51,466 nucleotides of DNA, from positions 1 to 51,466 of the forward strand of contig CAKVBA010000017.1 in NCBI GenBank assembly GCA_934725305.1, given 5' to 3'. Each line of letters starts with the position of its first letter. Positions within the stretch are counted from its first letter, which is position 1. Origin of the DNA: an uncultured Parabacteroides sp. Its GTDB lineage: Bacteria > Bacteroidota > Bacteroidia > Bacteroidales > Tannerellaceae. The position numbers were made by a program, and so were the translations under genes. Positions 8,850-16,269 of the stretch are shown piece by piece. A model generated the notes under the pieces. That model did no database searches. It was given only the letters and a program-made list of their open reading frames with translations, and was not told where the DNA came from.

Positions 8850-10081
8850 CAACAACTCTTCTACTATCTGCCATCATCGTCTTTCTGCTTGCCTATATTA
8901 TATATGTAAGAAGAAAGAATCGTGAAGAGATCCGAGAATATGTTGAATCCATTCATTACAAGGACTTCTCTCGAAAGCATCCGCATTTCCAACCTATTAC
9001 AGATGCCTTCTTGAAACTTTCACAAGAGAAAGAGGCTCAACAACACTACCTGATGAAGATATTGGAACTGGTCGATACGGGTATATTGGCCTACGACATT
9101 GATACACTGGAAATATTATGGGTCAACGAGGCGTGTCTGACCATGCTCAATATTCCACACCTCAAGAATCTGAATTGGCTAAAAAGAAAAGATGAAAAGC
9201 TGTTCAATGAACTGATTCTAATCCCGACGGATGAACATAACTTGCTGACGATTCATGCCCTAAAGCAAACCATCGAGACACTGACGAATGCTGTCTTCTT
9301 TGAGACGGAAGGCAAACGCTTTAAGCTGATTGCGTTTCACAACGTTGGCACAACCATTGAAGAGGTGGAGTCGAGTGCATGGAAAGGACTGCTCAATGTG
9401 ATGACACACGAAATCATGAACTCGATTGTCCCGGTTTCTTCTCTTTCTGATACACTCAAGAAAAAGGTGCTGTCTCTGAAGATGAACTCATCTCTTACCT
9501 CCGCTTCCAACTGGGAAGACTTGGAAGTGGCCTTAGACACCATTCACCGGCGCAGTGATGGATTACTTCGCTTTGCTGAGACGTATCGAAATCTCAGCCA
9601 GAAAATCATTCCCAACCAACATCAATGCAACCTTTTCGATCTGCTCCATTCCGTGCACACGCTGATGCTTCCATTGATGCAGCAAAAGGGCATCAAATTC
9701 ACCTTGCAAACCAATCAACCGGATGTAACCTCTTTGATAGACAAAGAGCTGATAGAACAAGTCATCATCAATTTAGTGACCAATGCGATGTTTGCTTTGA
9801 GAGAATGCAAAGATCCGGAGATTAATTTATTCTCGGGCTGCGACAACGAAAGACATCCCTATCTTACCGTGGTTGATAACGGCTGTGGCATCTCTCCCGA
9901 GATTCGTAATAAAATATTTATCCCCTTCTTTACCACTAAGAAAAATGGAAATGGTATCGGACTATGCATCTCCCGCGAGATTGTCAAGGCGCATCGGGCT
10001 AAATTGCATATCCAAAGTAAGGAGAACGTCGGAAGTGCCTTCACCATTCTGTTTCAGCCAACCGGTCAAGCGGACTCTTGA
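8846..10081 (+). CDS. Sensor histidine kinase
   Basis: Partner kinase of the upstream regulator. The 411-residue protein has a single N-terminal membrane helix (TTTLLLSAIIVFLLAYIIYV) and almost no extracytoplasmic part, so it probably senses a membrane or cytoplasmic signal. Residues about 70-175 look PAS-like (LVDTGILAYDIDTLEILWVN). The dimerisation box with phospho-accepting His is MTHEIMNSIVPVSSLSDTL near residue 188. The HATPase domain follows with N box LVTNAMFAL, G1 VVDNGCGIS and G2 NGNGIGLCISREIV. It overlaps the regulator gene by 4 bp and ends 32 bp from the convergent MATE gene. Confidence 0.95.
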   Translation: MTTTLLLSAIIVFLLAYIIYVRRKNREEIREYVESIHYKDFSRKHPHFQPITDAFLKLSQEKEAQQHYLMKILELVDTGILAYDIDTLEILWVNEACLTMLNIPHLKNLNWLKRKDEKLFNELILIPTDEHNLLTIHALKQTIETLTNAVFFETEGKRFKLIAFHNVGTTIEEVESSAWKGLLNVMTHEIMNSIVPVSSLSDTLKKKVLSLKMNSSLTSASNWEDLEVALDTIHRRSDGLLRFAETYRNLSQKIIPNQHQCNLFDLLHSVHTLMLPLMQQKGIKFTLQTNQPDVTSLIDKELIEQVIINLVTNAMFALRECKDPEINLFSGCDNERHPYLTVVDNGCGISPEIRNKIFIPFFTTKKNGNGIGLCISREIVKAHRAKLHIQSKENVGSAFTILFQPTGQADS

Positions 10082-10113
10082 ACGACCGAAAACAAAGTCG
10101 TCAACTCTTTACC

Positions 10114-11466
10114 TTAAAAGACACCGGACTGCATCTTCACAATCCGCCGATAGACATAAATGAAGGCCGGAATCAGGAAGGCATCAGCAAAGACCCAAGC
10201 GGTAGCGTCTCCGAAACAGACGGCCAGATAACCCCAAACAGGAACAGCAACCAGACTGACCAATCCACGTGCAATCATCTCTGACACACCAGACAACATG
10301 GCAAAATTGGTAAAACCGGCTCCCTGAATCGTATAGCGTAAAACACAAAGTAATCCCAACACCGGAAAAAAGCAGACAGATACATGCAGATAAAGAGCGG
10401 TCTTGTCTAAGATCTCCAACTCAGTAGGTTCAACAAACAGCAAGGCTATCGTACGAGAACACAGCATCAACACAACAAAGGTAAACAGCCAATAGGCCAT
10501 CATCATATAGGTGCTTGACTTGACACCTTGCCACACACGCTCAGGCTTGCCGGCACCATAGTTTTGGCCGGTAAAGGTCGCCATTGCCATTCCCAAGCTC
10601 TCGAACGGACACATAAAGAACATCTTGATTCGCATAGCAGAAGTAAGGGCAGCCACACAAGTGGTTCCCAAGGCGTTATTGGCACTCTGCAACAAGATAC
10701 TGCCAATGGCGGTGATGGAGAATTGCAATCCCATAGGCACTCCAATGGTTAATAGTGTATTAGCCAACGACTGATCGTAACGACGCTCATCGGGTGTGGT
10801 CTTCAAGATCTCAAAACGCTTCATCATATATCGATAGCAGAGCAAAGCCGAAATGGCCTGTGCCACCAATGTGGCAATGGCAGCTCCTGCCACGCCCCAA
10901 CCCAATACCAAGATAAAAAAGAGGTCAAGCAAAACATTCAACACGGTGGCTATCAACAAAAACCAGAAAGGAGTCTTGCTATCACCCAAAGCACGGATGA
11001 TACTCGACAATAGATTATAAAAGAAGGTGCAGGGAATGCCGATAAAGGTGAATAGCAGATAGAAATAAGCTCCGTCAAAAATAGCATCCGGCGTGCTCAT
11101 CCATGAAAGAATGGAGTGACACAACAGACTGGTTATAACGGCCAACACTATGGATATCACAGCGGCTAATTGCAGACTGACCACCACAAAACGACGCATA
11201 GTGACATAATCTCGTGCACCGAACTTTTGAGCAATAGGAATACCGAAACCTCCGCAACATCCATTGCAAAAACCCAAGATCAGAAAAACCACAGAGGTGC
11301 TGGCTCCTACCGAAGCCAAAGCATTAATTCCCAAGAATTTTCCAACAATCGCTGCGTCAATCAACGAATAGGTTTGCTGCAATAGATTACCCAACAACAA
11401 CGGCAACGTAAAACTAAATATCAGCGGAAGTGTACGCCCTTCTGTCATCTCTTTGGTCGCTGTCAT
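10114..11466 (-). CDS. MATE family efflux transporter
   Basis: A 450-residue inner-membrane antiporter of the multidrug and toxin extrusion family, expected to expel organic cations or drugs in exchange for Na+ or H+. Twelve hydrophobic segments are visible in two six-helix halves. The N-terminus carries the family pattern EGRTLPLIFSFTLPLLLGNL followed by DAAIVGKFLG and the ASVGAS stretch. Translation starts behind an unusually strong AAGGAGG sequence, rare in this window. It faces the kinase gene tail to tail. Confidence 0.93.
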   Translation of the reverse strand: MTATKEMTEGRTLPLIFSFTLPLLLGNLLQQTYSLIDAAIVGKFLGINALASVGASTSVVFLILGFCNGCCGGFGIPIAQKFGARDYVTMRRFVVVSLQLAAVISIVLAVITSLLCHSILSWMSTPDAIFDGAYFYLLFTFIGIPCTFFYNLLSSIIRALGDSKTPFWFLLIATVLNVLLDLFFILVLGWGVAGAAIATLVAQAISALLCYRYMMKRFEILKTTPDERRYDQSLANTLLTIGVPMGLQFSITAIGSILLQSANNALGTTCVAALTSAMRIKMFFMCPFESLGMAMATFTGQNYGAGKPERVWQGVKSSTYMMMAYWLFTFVVLMLCSRTIALLFVEPTELEILDKTALYLHVSVCFFPVLGLLCVLRYTIQGAGFTNFAMLSGVSEMIARGLVSLVAVPVWGYLAVCFGDATAWVFADAFLIPAFIYVYRRIVKMQSGVF

Positions 11467-11496
11467 ATCTCCAATTCCTCCTTATAAAAACCACGG

Positions 11497-11504
11497 CAAA
11501 AGTA
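11497..11504 (-). promoter_or_regulatory. Candidate -7 box for the MATE gene
   Basis: TACTTTTG on the minus strand, 31 bp before the ATG and followed by the strong AAGGAGG ribosome-binding site. No clear -33 element. Confidence 0.5.
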
Positions 11505-11607
11505 CGAAAAGCTCCAATTGATTGAATTGAGGCATATCAAAAAAACAAATGAGAAAGCGAAACACGGGCCGTATTTTTGAGATAAATCAAGAAATCCATA
11601 CCAACAG

Positions 11608-11650
11608 AAAAGGAGCTGCATCAACGAAATGTTGAATACAACTCCTTTTT
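11608..11650 (-). terminator. Intrinsic terminator of rplU-rpmA
   Basis: Minus strand: AAAAGGAG pairs with CTCCTTTT around a nested TCAAC/GTTGA helix, 23 bp after the rpmA stop. The T-rich exit works on both strands. Confidence 0.6.
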
Positions 11651-11672
11651 ATGCTGTTAAGCCAAGCACTTA

Positions 11673-11939
11673 TTATGCTTCAGCCTGGATTTCCTTTACA
11701 GAAACGAAAGATCTGTCTTCTTTACCTCTGTGGAAAGTTACAATACCATCAACCAAAGCATACAAAGTATGATCTTTACCCATACCTACATTCTGACCCG
11801 GATGATGAGCTGTACCTCTCTGACGAACGATAATGTTACCAGCTTTAGCTACTTCGCCGCCAAAAAGTTTAACACCTAATCTTTTACTTTGTGATTCACG
11901 GCCGTTCTTAGAACTACCCACACCTTTTTTATGTGCCAT
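11673..11939 (-). CDS. rpmA: 50S ribosomal protein L27
   Basis: Large-subunit protein whose N-terminus reaches the peptidyl transferase centre. The 88 residues begin [16 protein letters not shown], the standard L27 start without the cleavable leader found in Firmicutes, and contain the conserved [20 protein letters not shown]. It follows rplU by 23 bp in the usual L21-L27 operon. Confidence 0.98.
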   Translation of the reverse strand: MAHKKGVGSSKNGRESQSKRLGVKLFGGEVAKAGNIIVRQRGTAHHPGQNVGMGKDHTLYALVDGIVTFHRGKEDRSFVSVKEIQAEA

Positions 11940-11962
11940 TTCTTCTTACTTCTTTTTAAACG

Positions 11963-12280
11963 TTAAGCAACAATTTCTTTTACATTCACTTCAGTGAAAT
12001 GCTGACGGTGACCGTTCAATTTACGGTATCCTTTTCTTCTCTTCTTGTGGAAAACCAGCACCTTTTCACCTTTTACCAGCGGAGACAGTACTTCACATAC
12101 TACCTTAGCTCCTTCAACAGTAGGAACACCTACTTTTACTTCACCATTGTTGTCAACCAACAATACTTTGTCAAACTCAACAACAGCACCGCTTTCTGCG
12201 TTCTGAATGTGGTGAACAAACAATTTCTTACCTTGTTCAGCCTTGAACTGCTGTCCGTTAATTTCTACGATTACGTACAT
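11963..12280 (-). CDS. rplU: 50S ribosomal protein L21
   Basis: Large-subunit protein binding 23S rRNA near the L20 site. The 105 residues start [20 protein letters not shown] and end with the L21 signature [17 protein letters not shown]. The promoter at 12370-12400 leaves a leader of about 80 nt that contains a GC-rich stretch near 12311-12320; whether this is a regulatory structure is open. Confidence 0.98.
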   Translation of the reverse strand: MYVIVEINGQQFKAEQGKKLFVHHIQNAESGAVVEFDKVLLVDNNGEVKVGVPTVEGAKVVCEVLSPLVKGEKVLVFHKKRRKGYRKLNGHRQHFTEVNVKEIVA

Positions 12281-12369
12281 CTGTCTTTTTATATTTTAAA
12301 CAGGTTATGTCCCGGGGGTGGAATCTGTCTCCAGCTTCACTTGTTTACCCTCTGCAGAATTTCAGAGTG

Positions 12370-12400
12370 CAAAAGTATAGATTTCTATCTGATTATACAA
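12370..12400 (-). promoter_or_regulatory. Promoter of rplU-rpmA
   Basis: Minus strand TTG (12400-12398), 20 bp, TACTTTTG (12377-12370). Gives a leader of about 80 nt. Confidence 0.7.
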
Positions 12401-12584
12401 GCCTTACACCGACTTTTTTTCTTTCTTTCTTTCGAAAGTGGCATCGAGAGTGGCCCCTAAATCCGAAACTTGAGCTCTTAATATCTGTCAGGATCAGTAA
12501 AATGCAAGGCTCCAGTTTACAATTAAGACATGCGACTTTCCTTTTTGGCACATAGCAACGACCTAAACAAAGGCATTTATTGGT

Positions 12585-12926
12585 GATAAATACAATAAGC
12601 AAACGCATAGACAAGAGGCTGTTAATCCTATCAAAAAGGAGTAGGCTATTTCTGGAAATTGGGTGCCTATCCATTTCCAACGGAGTCCCTACCCAATTCG
12701 AACGGAGTCCCTACCCATTTTCAAAAAAGTCCCTAGACTTTTTCCGAATAGTCTATACCCTTTTTTCAAAAACTCTATAGACACCTGAAAGACAGCCAAA
12801 TCCCTATTATTAAGAGATGTTTGGACCAAAGCAGAATCGTCCGTCACTTTCGCCGGAATCATCCAGCATTTCCAATGGATCCGTCTCTTGTTTTTAGCCA
12901 AAACAAACTTTAATAAAATACAATAA
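12585..12926 (+). repeat. Dispersed intergenic repeat, copy A, with five 22-nt units
   Basis: Bounded by near-identical GATAAATACAATAA (12585-12598) and ATAAAATACAATAA (12913-12926). The core is five head-to-tail units of exactly 22 nt (12664-12685, 12686-12707, 12708-12729, 12730-12751, 12752-12773), each of the form TNCCTACCC, a T-rich block, then an A-rich block ending in AG. The same architecture recurs at 41386-41751 and, inverted, at 31620-31930. Apart from this repeat, the gene-free stretch 12401-13006 shows nothing else I can name. Confidence 0.75.
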
Positions 12927-13006
12927 CCAGGTAATAGCGCCGTAAGCAAAAAGTGTGGCTCATCATTATTTTCCACAAATAAAGAGAGACCGACTCAATA
13001 AAACTA

Positions 13007-13014
13007 TATCTTTG
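13007..13014 (+). promoter_or_regulatory. -7 box for the acidic small protein
   Basis: TATCTTTG, 24 bp before the ATG at 13039. Confidence 0.5.
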
Positions 13015-13038
13015 GAGCAAATACAAAAATGAAAAGAT

Positions 13039-13338
13039 ATGGGATTTTTAGATTATCTGTTTTTTGGCGCTCTTCTGAACAATTTCAAGCACAGACTGAG
13101 CAACAACACCACCCGGTCTTATCAGCAGAATACCTATACCAACAAAAACTATGATACATATCAAGACAATCTGTATGATAATGAAGATCCGTATGACGAC
13201 TTCTTACTGACTGACGAGGAGTTAGAAGAAGAGGAGCAAGAGCTTTATGATTATGATGTATTGGACGATGACGATTTTTATGAGGATGAGGATGATATGG
13301 ACTTCTATGAGGATGAAGAGAATTGGGAAGATGAATAG
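13039..13338 (+). CDS. Small, very acidic hypothetical protein
   Basis: I do not recognise a family. The 99 residues have a short hydrophobic N-terminus (MGFLDYLFFGALLNN), a polar Asn/Thr/Tyr-rich middle, and a C-terminal 45 residues made almost only of Glu, Asp and Tyr (for example DDDFYEDEDDMDFYEDEE), probably disordered. The gene has its own -7 box and precedes topB in the same direction by 79 bp, but topB has its own promoter. An overlapping 41-codon frame starting at ATG 13029 is judged incidental. Possible roles include an ion-binding or nucleic-acid-mimicking tail; this is guesswork. Confidence 0.6.
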   Translation: MGFLDYLFFGALLNNFKHRLSNNTTRSYQQNTYTNKNYDTYQDNLYDNEDPYDDFLLTDEELEEEEQELYDYDVLDDDDFYEDEDDMDFYEDEENWEDE

Positions 13339-13355
13339 GAAGACTAACGAATGTG

Positions 13356-13386
13356 TTGACAAAGTCGGGCAGAAAATGTAACTTTG
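13356..13386 (+). promoter_or_regulatory. Promoter of topB
   Basis: TTG (13356-13358), 20 bp, TAACTTTG (13379-13386). The -7 box sits inside a GGGCA/TGCCC inverted repeat. Confidence 0.7.
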
Positions 13387-13417
13387 CCCAGCTTAAAAGT
13401 AAGGTATTAGATCGCCG

Positions 13418-15445
13418 ATGAAAGTTTGTATTGCTGAAAAGCCGAGTGTGGCACGTGAAATAGCTGAAGTGTTGGGCGCAACCCAACGTATGAATGGATA
13501 TATTGAAGGAAACGGATATCAGGTTACCTGGACATTCGGGCATCTTTGTACCCTGAAAGAGCCGCATGAATACACAACCAGTTGGAAACAATGGAGTTTA
13601 TCGTCTCTGCCGATGATTCCGCCTCGCTTTGGCATCAAACTGATTGAAAACAAGACCTACGAAGAGCAGTTCAAGGTGATTGAAGGACTGATGCAGAAGG
13701 CCGAAATGGTGATTAACTGCGGTGATGCCGGGCAAGAAGGTGAACTGATTCAGCGATGGGTGATGCAAAAGGCGGGCTGCAAATGTCCGGTCTATCGCCT
13801 ATGGATCTCTTCTCTGACCGAAGAAGCTATTCGTGAAGGGTTTCAGAAACTGAAAGATCAGACAGAGTTCAACAAACTGTATGAGGCAGGTCTGTCTCGC
13901 GCCATTGGCGACTGGCTGTTGGGCATGAATGCAACCCGGCTCTATACGCTGCGCTATGGACAGAATCGCCAGGTGCTCTCTATCGGTCGTGTACAGACAC
14001 CAACGCTGGCATTGATTGTGAACCGACAGATAGAGATCGACAACTTCAAGCCGGAACCTTACTGGGAGCTGAAGACTATCTATCGAAACGTAACCTTCTC
14101 GGCCACAAAGGGTAAATTCACCAACAAAGAAGAGGGCGAAGCCTTTCTGGAGATTGTGCAGCAAGAGGACTTCATCGTGACTCAGATCACTGAGAAAAAG
14201 GGTAAAGAGTATGCGCCACGTCTGTTCGACCTGACTTCGCTACAGGTAGAGTGTAATAAGAAGTTTGCTTTTACGGCCGATGACACATTAAAGTTGATAC
14301 AGTCGCTGTACGAGAAGAAGGTGACCACCTATCCGCGTGTAGATACCACCTTCCTGAGCGAAGATATCTATCCGAAAGTGCCCAATACGCTGAAAGGGTT
14401 AATCAACTACACCGAGCTGACCGCTCCGCTGATGGACAAGAAACTGCCTAAGAGCAAGCGTGTATTCGACAACTCCAAGGTAACAGATCACCATGCCATT
14501 ATTCCGACCGGCGTTCCTGCCCGTAATCTGACAGAAAACGAACAGAAGGTTTATGACTTAGTCGCACGCCGCTTCATTGCTGCCTTCTATCCCGATTGTG
14601 AAATATCAACCACCACAGTCATGGGTAAAGTGGGTAAAGTGGGGTTCAAGGTCAATGGCAAACAGATTTTGAAACCGGGATGGCGTGTGGTGTTTGGTGC
14701 AGAGCAGAAAGATCCGGATGCCGAACCCACAGAGGAAGAGGGCGTTTTGCCTACTTTCACCGAGGGCGAAAGTGGCCCGCATAAACCTATATTGAAAGAG
14801 ACCTGGACAACGCCTCCCAAACCATACACCGAAGCGACACTGCTGAGAGCGATGGAGACCGCAGGCAAACTGGTGGATAATGATGAACTGCGTGATGCCT
14901 TGAAAGAAAATGGTATCGGTCGTCCCTCCACCCGAGCTGCCATTATCGAGACATTGTTCAAACGTAATTATATACGTAAGGAGCGCAAGAGTCTGTTCCC
15001 CACCGCCACCGGCACAGAATTGATCAACACCATCCACGACGAACTGCTTAAAAGTGCAGAGCTGACGGGGTTATGGGAGAAGAAACTGCGTCAAATAGAG
15101 CGAGGCACCTATGAAGCCCGCACCTTCTTAGACGAGCTCAAACAGATGGTCAATCAGATTGTTATCAACGTATTATCAGATCAGTCGAGACATTCCATCA
15201 CGATAGAAGTCACGCCCGAAGAAAAGCCCGAGAAGAAGGAAAAAAAGGAACGCAAGCCAAGGAAACCGCGTGCAGCCGTTCCTGTCTGTCCTATCTGCAA
15301 GAAGGGTAAAATCTTACGGGGCAAAACAGCGTATGGTTGTTCTGAATATAAAAATGGATGTACATTCCGTCTCGATTATGCGACGTATGGAGAGGGACTA
15401 AGTGATCAGGAATTGGTTAACATCATCAGTAAACTTCCTCAGTAA
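13418..15445 (+). CDS. topB: DNA topoisomerase III (type IA)
   Basis: Relaxes negatively supercoiled DNA and decatenates precatenanes by single-strand passage. Toprim domain at residues 1-150: MKVCIAEKPSVAREIA and the metal-binding GDAGQEGELI. The active-site Tyr is in TTYPRVDTTFLS. ENGIGRPSTRAAIIETL belongs to the conserved type IA core. The C-terminus carries a Lys-rich linker (EEKPEKKEKKERKPRKPR) and one zinc ribbon, CPICKKGKILRGKTAYGCSE. At 675 residues it fits the TopB class rather than TopA. Copies of topB often sit on mobile elements in this phylum, but nothing mobile is evident next to this one. Confidence 0.96.
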   Translation: MKVCIAEKPSVAREIAEVLGATQRMNGYIEGNGYQVTWTFGHLCTLKEPHEYTTSWKQWSLSSLPMIPPRFGIKLIENKTYEEQFKVIEGLMQKAEMVINCGDAGQEGELIQRWVMQKAGCKCPVYRLWISSLTEEAIREGFQKLKDQTEFNKLYEAGLSRAIGDWLLGMNATRLYTLRYGQNRQVLSIGRVQTPTLALIVNRQIEIDNFKPEPYWELKTIYRNVTFSATKGKFTNKEEGEAFLEIVQQEDFIVTQITEKKGKEYAPRLFDLTSLQVECNKKFAFTADDTLKLIQSLYEKKVTTYPRVDTTFLSEDIYPKVPNTLKGLINYTELTAPLMDKKLPKSKRVFDNSKVTDHHAIIPTGVPARNLTENEQKVYDLVARRFIAAFYPDCEISTTTVMGKVGKVGFKVNGKQILKPGWRVVFGAEQKDPDAEPTEEEGVLPTFTEGESGPHKPILKETWTTPPKPYTEATLLRAMETAGKLVDNDELRDALKENGIGRPSTRAAIIETLFKRNYIRKERKSLFPTATGTELINTIHDELLKSAELTGLWEKKLRQIERGTYEARTFLDELKQMVNQIVINVLSDQSRHSITIEVTPEEKPEKKEKKERKPRKPRAAVPVCPICKKGKILRGKTAYGCSEYKNGCTFRLDYATYGEGLSDQELVNIISKLPQ

Positions 15446-15452
15446 AAGTCTT

Positions 15453-15725
15453 CTATCTTTCATAGTGTTCTTTGGCTTGTACTACGGTTACAATAACTCG
15501 ATCTTCTTCCACGGCATAGATCAACCGGTCTTTCTTGTTGATCCGTCTGGACCAATATCCCGATCAGTTACCTTTCAACTGTTCGGGCTTTCCGGTTCCG
15601 GTATAAGGATGTTCATACAATTCCTCTACCAACGCATAAATCTTCTTCAAACTCTGTTTATCTCCTGCTCGCTTGAAAGACTCTATATCTTCAAGCACTT
15701 GTTTGGTTGGTATAACTTGATACAT
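15453..15725 (-). pseudogene. YoeB/Txe-type toxin, interrupted by an in-frame stop
   Basis: Starting at ATG 15725, 3 bp after the antitoxin stop, the minus strand reads MYQVIPTKQVLEDIESFK and later HPYTGTGKPEQLKGN, then a TGA at codon 54 (15566-15564), then continues in the same frame with SGYWSRRINKKDRLIYAV and QAKEHYER to a TAG at 15453. This is the full 90-codon length of a YoeB-type mRNA interferase. The stop replaces what is normally a Leu codon in LKGxLSGYWSRRI (TTA to TGA would be a single change). The truncated product lacks the Arg and the C-terminal His-Tyr needed for catalysis, so the toxin should be dead unless the stop is read through or is a sequence error. Confidence 0.85.
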
Positions 15726-15728
15726 AGC

Positions 15729-15977
15729 TTAATCCAATAAAAGTTCTTTCCACTTCTCCTTTGTCAACTCTACCACTTCACCGCGTTCACGCTGTTCTAC
15801 AGACTTACGAAAATGAGCTAAATTAGCAGGATTCGTAAAGAAAGGATCCTCTTTGGGTTTTGTAATGCGCTTGATAGAAGCTTTGATCTTTTTCAGCATA
15901 TCCAGATCATTCAATTCTGAGATCATCTGCTGCAATTCGGCCTTTTGGGCTTCCATAGTCATTGTTGATTTTGTCAT
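15729..15977 (-). CDS. Antitoxin of the broken YoeB-type toxin
   Basis: First gene of a two-gene toxin-antitoxin operon. From ATG 15977, which has AAAGGAG 8-10 nt upstream, it encodes 82 residues. An in-frame TTG two codons earlier is not needed. The N-terminal half is a charged helix (MEAQKAELQQMISELNDLDMLKK). The C-terminal half is polar and typical of the flexible toxin-wrapping region (RERGEVVELTKEKWKELL). It is not a clear YefM relative and fits the short Bacteroidetes antitoxins that accompany Txe/YoeB toxins. The gene is intact. Confidence 0.75.
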   Translation of the reverse strand: MTKSTMTMEAQKAELQQMISELNDLDMLKKIKASIKRITKPKEDPFFTNPANLAHFRKSVEQRERGEVVELTKEKWKELLLD

Positions 15978-16008
15978 AGTCAAATTCTCCTTTATTTAAT
16001 TCAGTATG

Positions 16009-16016
16009 CAAATGTA
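16009..16016 (-). promoter_or_regulatory. -7 box of the toxin-antitoxin operon
   Basis: TACATTTG on the minus strand, 32 bp before the antitoxin ATG. Confidence 0.5.
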
Positions 16017-16047
16017 GTAATAATTCTATTATTTATCCCATCTTTCC

Positions 16048-16191
16048 CTACTGTGATTCATAGGAATACATGCGATTACTCCATGTGCGTACCACAGATT
16101 CAATGCCTGCCTTTTCCAAAAACGACTTGGTGCGTCCTTTCCAACGGGATCGTCCAGCCGGAGAGACAATACTAATTCCACCATCGGGCAT
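16048..16191 (-). pseudogene. 47-codon gene fragment, copied again near 19.2 kb
   Basis: Minus-strand frame MPDGGISIVSPAGRSRWKG, continuing to WSNRMYSYESQ and a stop. The first 30 codons are matched, at both DNA and protein level, by the region 19147-19259 (PEGGICVFSPAGRSHWKD). The two copies differ by a one-base indel that shifts the upstream frame (KNPPFN) in this copy. This looks like decayed coding DNA present in at least two places. I do not know the parent protein. No TAnnTTTG box or ribosome-binding site supports expression. Confidence 0.45.
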
Positions 16192-16214
16192 GAAATGTTG
16201 AACGGAGGATTTTT
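16103..16214. repeat. 112-bp repeat, first copy
   Basis: About 80% identical to 19147-19259, with the best stretch reading GGATCGTCCAGCCGGAGAGA in both. It overlaps the 47-codon fragment and sits in the gap between the toxin-antitoxin operon and the DUF1254 gene. Confidence 0.7.
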
Positions 16215-16235
16215 ATTCTAAAAATATAGTTTCTC

Positions 16236-16269
16236 GAGGCTGTCAAAATAACTATTTGGATGCAGCCTC
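16236..16269 (-). terminator. Hairpin overlapping the end of the DUF1254 gene
   Basis: GAGGCTG (16236-16242) pairs with CAGCCTC (16263-16269). The minus-strand exit is A/T-rich, ending in TATATTTTT. The stem uses the last codons of the reading frame. The inner 17 nt, ACTATTTGGATGCAGCC, recurs exactly after trpA at 33804-33820. Confidence 0.5.

Noticed and set aside
12281..12369. Ribosomal protein autoregulatory leader before rplU
   Set aside because: The leader is GC-rich in part, but I could not identify a defined L21-binding structure.
12307..12555. 82-codon plus-strand frame opposite the rplU leader
   Set aside because: Runs through the rplU promoter in antisense and shows no protein-like features.
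12393..12680. 95-codon minus-strand frame upstream of rplU
   Set aside because: Overlaps the rplU promoter and repeat copy A; no family resemblance and unusual composition.
12664..12773. CRISPR array
   Set aside because: Units are contiguous 22-mers without unique spacers and without cas genes.
13029..13154. ATG at 13029 opening a 41-codon frame overlapping the acidic protein gene
   Set aside because: Short, no conserved features; the 13039 frame explains the region better.
15402..15740. Plus-strand frame of 112 codons after topB
   Set aside because: It is the antisense shadow of the interrupted YoeB-type toxin, and starts inside topB without a promoter.
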